Below, in pieces: positions 32,812 to 45,365 of a stretch of DNA of 64,000 nt. This stretch comes from Locusta migratoria (lineage: Eukaryota; Arthropoda; Insecta; Orthoptera; Acrididae), in NCBI GenBank assembly GCA_026315105.1, contig CM048744.1, positions 315,711,270 through 315,775,269 of the forward strand, read 5' to 3'. Each line of letters begins with the position of its first letter. Position 1 is the stretch's first letter. The position numbers and the translations under genes were made by a program. The notes beneath the pieces are model-generated. The model was given only the letters and a program-made list of their open reading frames with translations, made no database searches and was not told where the DNA came from.

Positions 32812-33157
32812 GAAAAGACCTCATTGAAGATCAGTATGAATTTAGAAACATCTGAGACAATACTCACATTATGACTTATCTTGGATGGCAGGTTAAGGAA
32901 CGGCAAGCCTACGTTATTGGACAAGGGAGGACCTTACCATGTTGGAGACTGTCCAACGACACATGTGGATTCTATTTTGGAACTCAGTCCCGGGGTGTAG
33001 TGCTAAACCGTCAGGAGGCAAAATATCTGAAGTATCGCTGTGCTGTCCATCTGTGTCCACAATATCACAATATTGGCAGTAGTATGTGTCTTGGGTCCTT
33101 TACGCAGCTGAATCGGAACACGATTGTCATTGGATAGAAATTCTAATTCAATTATTC

Positions 33158-33361
33158 AAATCAAATGTTCAAATATTTGCAGAGCTTATGGGACGTAACT
33201 ATGGGGTCATCAGTCCCTAAACTTACTAACTACTTATGAACTAGATACAACTAAGGACGGCACAAATATCCATGCCCGAGGAGGGATTCGAACCCCCGAC
33301 AGTAGTGGGCGTGAAGACCATGACTGAAGCGCCTCAGTCCCCTCGGCCACCGCGGCCGGCC
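33158..33361 (-). repeat. tRNA-derived SINE, head type 1
   Basis: Complete minus-strand copy. Exact 13-bp target duplication AATTCAATTATTC (33145-33157 and 33362-33374). Confidence 0.95.
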
Positions 33362-33374
33362 AATTCAATTATTC

Positions 33375-34158
33375 TTCTTTAGTTTCATCTCTCTGAAATG
33401 AAAGCAGTTGCCGAAAGCGACTGTAAAAGCACCACAAACCCCCTGTCCCTCCCCCAATCGTATTCCTTCCACTAAACTGTGCACCGCTCCTTACCCCCTC
33501 GAGGAAACTAGAAACAGCGATGCAGGCATTACCCCGCTGAACGGCACGGACCTGTTCTCCCTTACTTCCTTTTACAATTCTTAAAGGCTTCTGCCATACG
33601 TGATTTTTGTTTTGTGTACATCTCTAGCAAATCATATTTATATGAATTTCATTGCTTCTATAAGTAATATAAAAATATTTACTTCAATTTTCGTGTTCGT
33701 GTACAGATGTAATGATATAATGATGTTTAAATTGCCAATCTAGTAGCCTCACGATATCTTGATGCTGCTACGTGACATTCCTGCGTAAGCGCCATTACAC
33801 GTTGCACCCAAGGCATACACTTATTGAGCAACACGCCAAGCGTGAATACCTCGATCAACACACTGTTCCACCTCGATCTCTTACGCGTAGCACGCCTGAG
33901 ATCCCTGGCTCAAATGCACGCATGCGCACTTGATTCCAAAAAGACGGTTCTTGGCACGTCCTTCGTTCAAGTTTCCTGTTATACAGGAGTTGTTTTGGTC
34001 ATTCGGTTAAAAATTTTCATTCTCTTCTGCTGCTATTACGGAATTCTGCTATTAATGCTCTGACATACAGACGTAATAACTGCTTTTGTGCTATGTCACT
34101 TGGTTGCACAAATACATGTATAACGAAATTTACGTTTGTGCAGCATTTTGCACATAGA
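33375..34158. other. No recognised feature
   Basis: AT-rich after a short C-rich patch near 33440. No motif or repeat could be supported. Confidence 0.45.
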
Positions 34159-34170
34159 GGACTGATTCGG

Positions 34171-34367
34171 GCCGGCCGCGGTGGCCGAGGAGACTGAGGC
34201 GCCTCAGTCACGGTCTGCACGGCCACTATGGTCGGGGGTTCGAATCCCCCCTCGGGCATGGATATTTGTGCCGTCTTTAGTATAAGGTAGTTCATACGCA
34301 GTTTGTAAGTTTAGGGACTGATGACCCCGTAGTTAAGTCCCATAAGCTTAACAAACATTTGAACACT
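34171..34367 (+). repeat. tRNA-derived SINE, head type 1
   Basis: Complete plus-strand copy. Target duplication GGACTGATTCGG / GGACTCATTCGG (34159-34170 and 34368-34379). Confidence 0.95.
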
Positions 34368-34379
34368 GGACTCATTCGG

Positions 34380-35361
34380 TTTTTGGAGCTGTTGTCCTGG
34401 TAGTGACAGTGAATCTTCAGATTGCTTCAGATCGAGGGACGACGAAGGCGAGTAACTAGACGTTGCTGGGTTGGACGCTAGAAAGGAGGAAAGAAGGTAG
34501 GGGATAATATTTACAGCTAATGAAGGATGTAAGGTCTTAAAATCCCCCAAGAATTTTCTTAATTTCTTGAGGATGAATGTGGCCTATTCTGAAAAGCAGC
34601 CTTTGTTAATGCATCTTAGAAATAAACGATTGCCAACGTACATATTCATGACAAAGGGGGTCGTGTGGATGATCAGAACACTTGTCCTCTATGTACACCA
34701 GAATAAAGACGCTTAATGGCACTTTGTTCGATGCCATTTCATAAAAAAAGGAGCAAGCAATATAAAATATTCTTTTCATAAACATCAGGTACAAAAAAAA
34801 GTCCGCAGGCAGAGATATACTTATTTCGTTTCATTATTGTATTTATAAAAATTTAATTACTGTGAAAATGCTCAAAATCCGCAAAACTGAAATCAGGTCT
34901 ACCCACGGCCTCAGCAACACTCAATCCATATATAGAAATGGACGTGTGTCCTTTCGTTTTAGATTGCAGCCATAACTATTCACCGCAGAGCAAAGGCGTT
35001 TATGCATCGAAGTAGCTTTCAATTTCGTACTGTGGACCGTGGTGGTGAGGCAATAAAGACCCTAGAAATAGCTATGAACTCTGACGAGCTTTACCGTACA
35101 TAAATGTGTTTTTATTATTTTATTCGTCCGGTTTAGTACGATGCTTGTGCCGTTTCATTATCCAAGGAGTATAATACCAGACAGGAAAGTTTGTAATCGC
35201 TCAGTGCGCTCAGACACTGGACATAAAATGTAGATTGACTCAAAGCTGAAAATAGTAGCGCAGACGCACAAAAAGGCGCGTGGGAAAGATAGTCATACTC
35301 ATCAAATTAAATAATTTTTGATAACAGAAGCCGTCAGGAATAGACAACACACGCAATCGCG

Positions 35362-35395
<34 letters not shown>

Positions 35396-36395
35396 ACGCA
35401 CAAGTACCGCCGCTTTCGGCGCGCGTATAATGTGCTTGCTAATAATCGTAGTTCAACCGTTGAACCAGTAGATGGCGGAACGCACCCACAGCAACTACAG
35501 AGCTTTATCAGCAAAGGATCGTCGTATAACATCCCGTTTCGACTCAGAATTTTTGAAAACCCATGTATTTACTACTACGATATCGCTTGTGATTACATTA
35601 AACCGTGAATTGGCAGAAGTGTTCAGGCTCATCTTTGTTTGACATACCGGATGCGACAGATTTTTCGGCACGGGCGCCGCGGTGAACGCCGGCAGGTGGT
35701 CGGTGGAACACGGCGATGGACGTGTATGCCGGCATGCGGAAAGCGACGCGCCGCGCCGCGCCGTGGCGATGGAACGAAATCAGAGCCGCGCGTTGGTGGG
35801 TGGTTGGGGGTGGTGGGAGGGGCGAGTTTAATTCGGCAGAGCAATCGCGGGGGCGGCACTTATCGCCCTCACAAGGCCCAATCAGGCCGGCAATTGGCGG
35901 CCGACAGCCGCGGGGTAACCGCCGCCCACACACAGGGCGGGCCGCGCAGCGCAGCGCAGCGTGGTGCTAATGCGGAAAGCGGGCTGCATTAGCGCCGGAA
36001 AAAGAAGGGAGGGACAGGGGAAATAAAAGGAAGCCACCCCACGGGCCTTCACACGAAGCCACTGCCGTCTCTGGCGATGGATGAACTTGGCAGCAGCTTC
36101 ATCTCTCTCTACGGCACTATTGTGAAGGCACTCTCAGGAGAAATGCGTTGCACACAGAATGAATGTTCCTACTGTCAAACCAGCGTCTAGCAAACCAAAT
36201 TTATTACACACTAACTGACAACCTGGCGTCGTCCATCTCTCTACAATTTCCTCTCCTCGTCGGCTTTCCCTTTCCTTCTACGACAATTTCCTCCATCTGC
36301 TCTCCAACCCCTCACCGCCCATATCCACCTTACCCATTCTATCAATAACTCACATAACGGAATATAGTAAACATCACTTTTTTTTAAAGAAAAGG
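34380..36395. other. Unassigned; (AC)n and a CpG-rich island
   Basis: A CA microsatellite lies at 35371-35395. From about 35640 to 36010 the sequence is very rich in G+C and CpG, with many open frames on both strands that reflect composition. No conserved domain is seen. It may mark a regulatory island or promoter of a gene outside the window. Confidence 0.4.
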
Positions 36396-36446
36396 CCTTT
36401 ATTTTTTTTGACAGCGGGATTCAATGCACTATGGCATCGTCTTCAG
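36396..36446 (-). repeat. Fragment with degenerate hammerhead-like motif
   Basis: On the minus strand: CTGAAGA (36446-36440), stem GATGC/GCATT, then GAATC in place of GAAAC and an altered tail. It lies next to a T-rich run. It looks like a decayed terminal fragment of one of the same repeat families. Confidence 0.45.
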
Positions 36447-36894
36447 ATCGATTTATCTGAGTTGGGATTTGTTGAATGACATAATTTTCAATCGCCTACA
36501 TACTGAAAAGTCAGGTAATGATACAATTCTCAGTAATTGGCTGGCTAGGAAACTTTTTTATTTATAATTTTTTTTACTTTTATATATGTATGGCGCGTTT
36601 CTAATATGTCCATTATCACATATGTATCTATTTTATGACGACTCCCAGACGTATGTACGTACATGCATTTTGAAAATGTTTCTTATACACACATATGCTT
36701 AGTGAAATATTAAGCCTAGAATAACAAAATGTCCAAATGTCAGTAAATCAAATGGAGTCTGGTTAGTTTCTGCCAAAGAAGAACCCAAAAGAGACAAAGA
36801 AAAATAATTAACTATAAAACTGAAGATTCATAAAATCAAATATATTCAAACACCCAATTAAAATAATTCATGACAACAAAATCAAACCAATATA
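36447..36894. other. No recognised feature
   Basis: AT-rich, no supportable feature. Confidence 0.45.
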
Positions 36895-37075
36895 AAAACG
36901 TTGTTCTTTAGTACCTAAGCTTATAAACTACCTACACTAATTTAAAGTAACTTATGCTAACTACAGCACAAACACCCACACCCGTGTGAGGACTCGAACC
37001 GCCGAGGGCGAACGGCCGCGTGCACCGCAGCTGGGCGCCTTAGTGCACACGTCTATTCTGCCGCAGCAAAGATAA
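36895..37075 (-). repeat. Degenerate SINE of the common-body group
   Basis: Minus-strand remnant: acctaagcttataaactacc ... gcacaaacacccacaccc ... gaggactcgaaccgccgagg ... ttctgccgcagc. The head resembles types 2 and 4. No target duplication is legible. Confidence 0.65.
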
Positions 37076-37276
37076 CAATTGATAGGTCACGGATACCGGG
37101 AAATTTCAAGTTTCCGCTATCTTTCTCTTTTCTTATCTATGCCCATTGCCTACATCATCTTTCCCGGATCAGGAAGGAGAACAAACGGCGACGATAACAG
37201 TTGTCTGTTATTATCTCGTCCTGTTCTAAGTCGGTTGATTTGAAGATCTACGCTTCAGTTTTGTATGATGTAGTGA

Positions 37277-37523
37277 AGGAAGGAAGCTTAGGGTTTAACG
37301 TCCCGTAGTCAGAATGGTCATTATAGACGGCGCTTACGCTCTGATTTTTGGGTAAGGATGGGGAGGAAATCGGCTGTGCCTTTACAAGGGAACCATCGCG
37401 GCATTTGCCTGAAGTGATTTAGGGAAATCACGGAAAACCTAAATCTGGATGGCCGGAGATTTGAACCACCGTTCTCCCGAGTGCGAGTCCAGTGCGTTAC
37501 CACTGCGCTGACTCGCACGGTAA
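37277..37523 (-). repeat. tRNA-derived SINE, a separate family (S2)
   Basis: Minus-strand. The tRNA-like head at the right (complement of gcgttaccactgcgctgac gives an A box, and complement of ggagatttgaacc gives the B box) is joined to a body ending at agggtttaacgtcccgtag. Target duplication GTATGATGTAGTGA / GTGTGATGTATTGA (37263-37276 and 37524-37537). Partial relatives lie at 44385-44460 and near 49490-49600. Confidence 0.85.
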
Positions 37524-37537
37524 GTGTGATGTATTGA

Positions 37538-40500
37538 GAAGAAATAAATTAAGAAAAGAAAAGTGCAAACCTTATAATTAAAGTTGATTTTTCAATTATT
37601 TTCTCAGCATGTTAATTATATACATTTTTAGTAATACTAGATAATCAGGACAAACACCATTGTCAGTCGCCATTACGTGGAAAATGACCGTTGAGAAACG
37701 AAGCAATGAAATGCAACTATTTCTGTCCTTACAATTTCATTAGTTACCGTGGTTATTTTTCTCATCCATGACAGTTGAAAAATATGAAAAATTGTTTTAC
37801 CTAAATTAATATTTTTTGGACTTTAGTGAAAACAGTTTACTTTCATTACGAAATAGAGTTTAAAATATCCAGAATACTATGCGAAATTTGCCTTCATTTA
37901 ATTTCATTGCTTAAATTAATTGTAAAGGATAGAAAAGAAAATAATAGTTAGATTTTCGTCATAGTGTTGCTCTCAACCACCCCCCCCAGACCCCACCATC
38001 ATTAAAAAAATTAATATAGGTTGCATTCTCACTTCAGTGGAATATTATCTGTGAAACCAAACTCAGCCTCGCTGTCAGAGGCCAATAGTGATATTCAGCC
38101 CGTCTGGCAGCATCTTTTAAAGAACACAAATTCAAGACAAAAATCGAGCGAGCAACGCCATAATAGTCTACGTATACATAGCGAATTTAGTGAGTAACAA
38201 AGACGCGAATACTATCCCGTCGTTGTTGAACAGTCTTTAAAACTCGGTCTGAGAAGTCGCAATGTGAACAGTGCAGTGAGCAAGTAGCCATTAGAATGCG
38301 ATTTACTACGTATAAAGCTATAACGCAACAGGAAATAGCAGACTATTACATTATTGTGGAGTAACTTTCGCTCACTGGGTGCAAGACCTGATAATACAGA
38401 GCTCTTAACCGTAACATTGAGAGGTAATCGTGAAAACTGACTATGTGTACAAAGCTGTGGAGTGCCAGCTCTCGTATCGAGCCAAACATTTTGTTTAGCA
38501 CAAATACGGCAATGGTCACCTAGTGGCATATTTAGATGCCGTAAACTGGTAGTATATTTACTGACACCAGCAGGTTTTTTTTATTTTTTTTTATTTTTTT
38601 TATTATTTATTTATTTATTTATTTATTTTGTTTTTTTTGAAGTGTAGTGCTACAATGTATGTTTTTGTTGGGAAAAGTATTGTAAATTTAGATTGTTTGT
38701 AAAATTAGAAACTCACGCCGATTTGATTTTTTAGGCCAAATAATCACTAGTGTATTTCTTCAGAATTCTGTTCCGAATTTCATTCAATAAATATTGAATG
38801 TATAAGGTTTGCATTTTTCATGTCACAAAAATATTCCTTGTTTCACAGTTATAACGTCTAAAAGCCGGTTTATTAATATACTTCAATATTAGAAAGAGCA
38901 ACTATATTTTGTTCCATATTTCAGAAAAAAATGTACAGTGCAAAATTATGGGAAAAGTTCTTCATCCGGTGATTTGCGGTAACTGACTTCCAGTGACAAC
39001 ACCACTCCATATTTCGCTTAACGAATTAACGTTTTGTGATTATCACTTCAGTGATATACTTATTAGCAATATTCTGCTCTTTCTGATACGAACTACAGAA
39101 AATTATGAGTAAATTATATGTCCTTTATAAATTATATATAACACCAGAGTGACCATTCTAGCCGTCAATGCAATGTACGCTGATTACATAATTAGTTAAT
39201 GAACATTATTTATTTTACGTTCCTTAATTATAATTACTTATAATTGAACAAAATGTGAGTAAGTGTTGTTAGGCTCCGCTGCGTTCGACTGCAGTTTATT
39301 TTACAATTAGCAATTGGCAGGGGTTCCTCTCATCTTACTCAAGATTTTGTTGCGTTATTTATCACATGGTAACATGCGTGCATTTCTAGTGCTGCAGTGC
39401 CTGGTAAATTGTATTACCGAGCACTGATATCACGTGGAGCTGCAGTTTCAGAGCTAGTGGCTCACGACGAGTTTAACGTTATTCGTAATTAGGAACGACG
39501 AATTAGTTGAAATATCTATGGTTATAACTGACAGTTCCTCAGAAAAATAATTTTGGAATCACGTAAAGACATTAATGCTATCTAATACTGTGCAACAGGA
39601 TAAACAATTAAAAATTGTTTTTTACTATTTATTCACGTACGTATCAATTAAATGGAACCGTCGGACTGAGGCAACGTTTCTAAACCTGTAATTCATTCTT
39701 GAACGAAAATGACGTTTTGGATTGAACCTTGATGTTTATTTATACACAGACAATTTCATAACATTATGAGATATGACAACTTGATACCACGGTAAAGAAT
39801 AATTAAAACCTATCAAACATGTAGCATTTAATTACATAACGTACTAGTTGATTCCTAAAGTAAGGTACATCATTTATTCGTGTCTCATCGCTGGTCACTG
39901 CACACATTTTACTCATTTCACGCACATTCCTTCCGTTCACATCGTTACACTGATGATAACGCTGTCCACAAATACTTTCTACGTTAATATCAAGTGAAAT
40001 GCCAAGATCCAACTTTTTGAGCCAGAAATGTGTACGATGGCAGTTCTGTTTTTATGTCTATCATATTGTTTTAATTTTGACCCGCCATCGATTTTATATC
40101 TGACTAGGAACCTGCACAAGATATCTCACTAGCAACCAAAACACCTTCCAAATTATGCGTGAAGCACATTAATGGGCACTTAAAGCCATTTGTAGGAGAC
40201 CAGAAGGTAAAAGCAATGAGTATTGATACCGATCGTCTTAAGTAAATAAAAGATAAAAATTGTGTTGTTGGCACTTCTGTTTACACTATCTGCTTCCTGC
40301 GTCTTCGCTCGCTTGACGAAATTACATACAGCCCATTCCTTTATTTAACAATCAATTTATTAACATAATAAAAACATTTTTAATTTTTGAACAGAATTTA
40401 TAAACAAACTAAAAACCAACACTCTTCATTTTTAACATTTTTAACAGTAAAGTCATTGACATACTAAACAGTTGTGAACAGTGTCACTTTCTTTATTAAC

Positions 40501-41467
40501 CAGAGTAATCGTAATGCAGTACCTATTTACGGATGTCAAGTTTATGACTCATATCTCCTGAATTATGTGTCCTACAAAAACATTATTTACCAGGTTCGTA
40601 GAGAGCAATGTTAGGAAACATCCTGCGAAATACGTTGTAAATATAGTTGGTAGTACAGACGTAGTAAATTACAACCGCATCATTATTAGAGGGAAGTTTT
40701 CATTCATTTCATTCTCTTTGGCGTCAAAGCACCTGAACTATATGTCGTAATAGGATATTATTTCGAAGGTACAGCCAGCAAAATACGTCGCTAATCGACT
40801 TAGTTGGAAAGATGTAATAAGTCAAACCGTCATGCGTAGTGAGACGGTTTCTTTTGAACGTAATTGTTTATGACACCATATCTCATGAACTTTGTGTCGT
40901 ACTATGATAAAATTACGAACGTACGTTAACTAGTATGTCTGTACACTGTCTACCGTATTTCTCGCGAGTACAATTAATACTGTACGACTAATAAATTGTA
41001 ACATCATGCCAAATGCCGTTATTTTACTGAATGAACGCCGAAAAAGTAGTAAGCGACAAACTTTCTTCCTTTCATCTTTTTGCTGCGGTTGTTAGTAAGA
41101 AAAAGTTTCCTAAAGGTTTGAAATTATGTTTAAAGTTTGCTGCAGGTCGCTAAGTGCTCTCCTTGTTAAATAGTGGACTGATGAAGTCACACTATCACGT
41201 GCCGCAAAATTGGAACGTTTTCATTGTTTATTACGTTTTATCTCCTAAACTATCGGACCTATCGCAAAATCCTTCCTTAGCTGACGTTTTCTACCTATAA
41301 ACTACATTCCTGCCAGCTCCTTAGGTAACGTAGTTTTCGAGATTTCCTGTTTAGTCAGTGAGTGAAAGAGTACTTTTGTTTTTATATAGATAAAGATTAA
41401 CGCAAAAGTTAGCTCTCTATGATGAGTAAATTGACTTGCTAAGTTCGTATTTCTTGTATACCAAAAC
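37538..41467. other. Long AT-rich stretch; low-complexity tract and weak direct repeats
   Basis: T-rich low complexity with ATTT units at 38576-38640. Near 40545-41300 a phrase of the type atatctcctgaattatgtgtcctac recurs with variation (about 40550, 40880 and 41240), suggesting diverged dispersed or tandem repeats. No coding motif is visible. Confidence 0.4.
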
Positions 41468-41575
41468 AAAGTACCAAAGGTCCCAGGTTCGAGTCCCGGT
41501 TCCGGCACGCAATTTTAATCTGCCAGGAAGTTTCATATCAGCGCACACTCCGCTGCAGAGTGAAAGTTTCATTCT
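41468..41575 (+). repeat. Partial tRNA-like/foldback repeat B
   Basis: Contains ggtcccaggttcgagtcccg (B-box region), then cacgcaattttaatctgcca, ggaagtttcatatcagcgca and ctgcagagtgaaagtttcat. It is the right half of the repeat seen complete, but interrupted, at 53465-53930. Confidence 0.8.
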
Positions 41576-41949
41576 GGAAAGTCAACACACTTTTGAAATA
41601 TGGAAGGAAGTTAGCAGTTTTCATGACAGATCTTCGACTAATATACAGACACAAAAATTTTCGGAAATATAAATTAATACACATCTTAGTTTTCCAATTA
41701 GTTCAAAATTCATTGATGAAACAGGTAACATGGTTTACATCACATGGTTACATTTACAGATCAATATATCAAGCGACACTGAGGTCACAGGTGCCAAGCC
41801 GTGCTGAAACACCCACACCATTACGTGGTGTAGCCTGCATGGTTGGCCGATGACGAGTAGTCTTTTGTAGTTTATTATTTCACGTCTGCTGTACCTGTTC
41901 ATATAGTTCTGCAGGAGTTGTTGGCTGATGGCTAATACACTACATCTTA

Positions 41950-43540
41950 AGTAAATTAGAATTCTATCGTGTCACGGGGAACGCTGCAATATGGTTTAAG
42001 TCATACCTCGCTGACAGGAAACAAAGGGTGTCAGTACAAGAGACTATTAAATTAACGCATCAGTCATCTGACTGGGATGAAATTACATGTGATGTCCCAC
42101 AAAGATTTTTCTTAGGGCCATTGCTTTTTTCTTGTGTACATTAATGACGTCACATCAGTTGAACTGCCAGAAGAATGGTTTGCAGATGTTATATGTATTG
42201 CAATAAAAAGTATGTCCGGCATAGTTTTAGATGTGTGATAAAGATATTTTCATGAACATTATTAATTTGTTTAAAGCCAATTCATTGACACCAAACTTCG
42301 AAAAGACTCACACTACATGCAGTTCAGAACATGTAAGAGTTTTCCATCCACTGTGTGCATAAAGTATGAAGATGAGCATATAGCAAAGGTTAACAGTATT
42401 AAATTCCTGATTTACAGCTTGATAACAAATTCATTCCGGAGGAGCACACCACAGAACTACAGAAAGGACTTAACAAATGTGTATTTCTAGTAAGAGTTAT
42501 CAGACATAGGAAACAAAAAAATAGCTTGCATACTTTGTGCTATATCTCGCCTGAGGAGTTAATAACTTAAAGACACTGTCTGATACGGAAAATATGTTTA
42601 TTGGACAGACAAACTAATCACCTTCTTGAAACAAAACACACTAACAAACTTCTGAAACTAAGTAAAAAACAAACAACTAAAAGTTTCCTCCTTCAATTAG
42701 GTACAAGCCAGGGAGATAACGACAGACTGGAGAGAACTTCCAGAGAGACGGAGCCGGACGACGTATTCCGTTGCGGGAAGTCCCGGAGACGCGGCGTCGC
42801 TAGCAGACTCTTCCCCAGAGGCGTCGGTCGCGATCCCTCAGCTGTGGTTCTCGCAGGCGGTCGGCGGGGAACTGCCGTCGTGTAGCACTGCGCCTCCCTA
42901 AATAGTCGGCGCGCAGTGATACGTGGCAGTCTCGAGGTGATCTCACGTGACTGTGCGGAGGCAAATAGTTCCGGTTTATTGCGCTCTCTGGCGGTGCTCG
43001 TCGCGTCCTCTGGTGACTCCAGAACCGCCGCTGTGGGACGCCTCACTGTCATGCTTCCATCGCTTGTACCCTGCATTGCGGGTTGTCCGCTCATCAGGCG
43101 AACCACCTGTACGTGACACTTTGCTCACTTTCATTCCATAATGTCATATTTTGGAGTAGCTCTTGAAGTCAAGCGAAATTTATCGGAGACCAAAAGCGAG
43201 TAATACGTATTATTTGTGGAGTAAATACACGGACATACTGTAGAAGCCTCTTCAAAGAACTGGGTATACTATACCTCTCAGTATATTTATTCCTTAATGA
43301 AATTTGCTGTAAATAATATACCTCTTTTTCCAAGAAACGACTCAATTCATATAAACAACATTAGCAAAGCAAACGATCTACGCAAGTACTTCCAACACTT
43401 ATGTTCAAAAAGGGGTCCAGTACTCGGTGATACACATTTTCAGTAATTTACCAGCAACCACAAAAAATTAAGCCTGAAAGACATGCTAGTGTCCAACTCC
43501 TCCTAATCCGCTGACTAATTTTTAAACAGAACCAAATAAT
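41950..43540 (+). pseudogene. Jockey/CR1-type LINE remnant split by an LTR-like insert
   Basis: Plus-strand frames (with breaks) read FYRVTGNAAIWFKSYLADRKQRVSVQ, then a decayed GVPQGSxLGPLLFLxYIND segment (PLLFSCVH with frame shift to LVYINDVTS), a degraded LFADD region near 42175-42195, ELQKGLNKCVFLVRVIRHR, and after the insert IFWSSS, QKRVIRIICGVNTRTYCRSLFKELGILYLSVY. This is the order found in jockey/CR1/I-type reverse transcriptases and differs from the RTE-like LINE at 11.9 kb. There are many stops and no endonuclease region. Confidence 0.8.
42578..43114. repeat. Probable solo LTR inserted in the LINE
   Basis: The insert is bounded by a direct repeat GACACT (42572-42577 and 43115-43120) and splits an otherwise continuous LINE frame. 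On the minus strand it runs from tgtcacgtacaggtggttc to ccgtatcagaca, with AATAAA near the end (complement of tttatt, 42597-42602) as in an LTR R/U5 region. G+C-rich centre. The exact TG..CA ends and the duplication overlap by a base or more, so the boundary is uncertain. Confidence 0.6.
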
Positions 43541-44023
43541 AATACTAATAGTATGAATGCTGATACATATATTATGTTACCAGCTTGTATGAAAAAATAA
43601 ATTAAGAAAAATATAAAAAATAAAAAAATAAAAAAATAAACATAAAAACATTATTATAAAAAGTTATCATGTCTCACGTTCACGAGGATCTTCTCAAAAT
43701 AGAACTATTGAACGAACAACTAATCTGATCTAATTTAACGTGATTAATTAGCCACAATTCTGGATATTGTCCGCGCCATGGAAGTTGTTTCTCGCCTTGC
43801 AGTGTACGTGGAGTTTTGCATGCAGTGTGTGGGTGAGCATTATTCTGTTATAACAACACGCCAGCTTTCTTTCGAAAATTGGCAGAAGAAGGGTCTTACA
43901 ACATTCTGCAGTACCATGCGCTTATTAGCGTTCACTCCACAGTGAACGACAATTGTTTCACATCCCATACCATGAGGCCTGCGGTGAGCCAGTTCGTTTT
44001 GAACGAATGCAAACTATACACTA
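43541..44023. other. Unassigned; A-rich simple repeat at 43598-43650
   Basis: An (A)nT-type simple repeat is followed by AT-rich DNA without a recognised feature. Confidence 0.45.
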
Positions 44024-44155
44024 TGATCCGATGCGTGAGGCCATTCCGCGTCCGGGGGTTCGAATCCGCCCTCGGACATGGATATTTATGTTATATTTAG
44101 TATATGTTAGTGCATAAGTAGTTTTGTAAGTTTAGGGATTGATAACCCTGCTTTT
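44024..44155 (+). repeat. Degenerate SINE, head type 1-like
   Basis: cgtgaggccattccgcgtcc, GGTTCGAATCC, ctcggacatggatatttatg, then agtttagggattgataaccc. The 5' head is shortened and the 3' end replaced by ctttttt. Boundaries are approximate. Confidence 0.75.
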
Positions 44156-44384
44156 TTCGATGAAGACCGCAAGCCTCCTTCCGTCTTTCAAGTGATCGTC
44201 TCGTGGCACCATTACGGCCCTACAGGTCGATGCTGTGGCGTGAATGGAGGATTGACCAGAGGAGCGCGTGCCTGTGGTCCCACGCTAGCAACCGTTATGT
44301 GATGCCTATCTACAATGCTCGGAAACTCTCTTATCTGTGCTATGGTAGTCATAGGATTTGCCACTGGCTCCCTTATAACAGAGG

Positions 44385-44460
44385 GAAGGGATTTAACGTC
44401 CCGTCGATAGCGTGGTCATTAGAGTCGGAGCTCACGCTCGGATTGTTGCTGAAGGATACG
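44385..44460. repeat. Fragment of SINE family S2
   Basis: gggatttaacgtcccgtcga ... cgtggtcattagagtcggag ... cacgctcggattgttg matches the body of the SINE at 37277-37523 (tttaacgtcccgtagtcaga ... ggtcattatagacggcg). The tRNA head is lost. Confidence 0.6.
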
Positions 44461-44684
44461 GAACGATGTAATATCCTAGATTTTCTCGGCGTAGTAATTG
44501 CCGGTTCTCTTCACAAGTTTGCTTGTGGTCGTATTACGTCGTTCCGCTGACACTTCAGCGGTCCACCTGGCCACCATCTACGTACGCTCGTTAAGAGAGC
44601 TTATGCAATTTCTGATCCTGATTATTTGACGCAAGAATTGGATCATCCTAAGGTTGTTTCCAGGCAGAATGGCAATGTTTTGTT

Positions 44685-45365
44685 GTGATCTTCAGTTCGG
44701 GGTTTGCTTTGATGCAGCTCTGCACAAGCGAAAGTTATATACAACTGGTACAGAGACCAGACAGCAGTTAGAAGGGTCGGAGGGCATGAAAGATACGAAT
44801 GGATTGGTGAGGGAGTACAACAGGACAGTAGCCGTTCCCAGATGTTACTGATTGTGTACACTAAGCAAGCTGTGCAGGAAAGCAAGAAGAAATTTATCTT
44901 TCCTGTCAGCCTCACAGTCTAGCCGTCTGTACTCGTCTTTGCATGCTCGATCTGATGATTTTATTATATTTTCTATTTTCTTCAATTAACTTCGGTATCT
45001 CTTACTCAAGTATTTTTAACATGCTCAGTTCTTCATCTTTCATCTTCTGTAGCAATCCCTCTTTCATCTCCCAAAGTTATCCATTCTTCAGCTATCGTAC
45101 TTTTAGCAACCTGCAGTTTGTTCCATTTATTCAGGTTCCATCCCATTAATTTTGTACGTCTTTGCAATTTCTGCTGTTTTAGTCTACGGCCCATAACCAT
45201 TAAGTTATGGTAAAACTCTTTATCCCCCCTGGATATGTCTTACAGTTTGAAAGCTGCTTCGGGAATCTAACACATACCATTATAAAATCAAACTGATACC
45301 GTCCGGTGTCACCTGGTCCGTTCCATGTATGGAATTTTCTTTCTAGTTTCTTATCCAAGTGTTAA
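44685..45365 (-). pseudogene. RTE-like LINE fragments with an inverted segment
   Basis: Three pieces of the 11.9-kb LINE family. 44685-44723 is the antisense 3' end (gatcttcagttcggggtttg). 44727-44905 is the sense RT region on the plus strand (YRDQTAVRR..., then KQAVQESKKKF by frame). 44935-45365 is antisense again and fits the endonuclease region by recognition (agcaacctgcagtttgttcc and following). The first two abut head to head, the pattern left by 5' inversion during LINE insertion. Confidence 0.6.

Noticed and set aside
35371..35395. CA repeat as a functional element
   Set aside because: Ordinary dinucleotide microsatellite. No structure beyond it.
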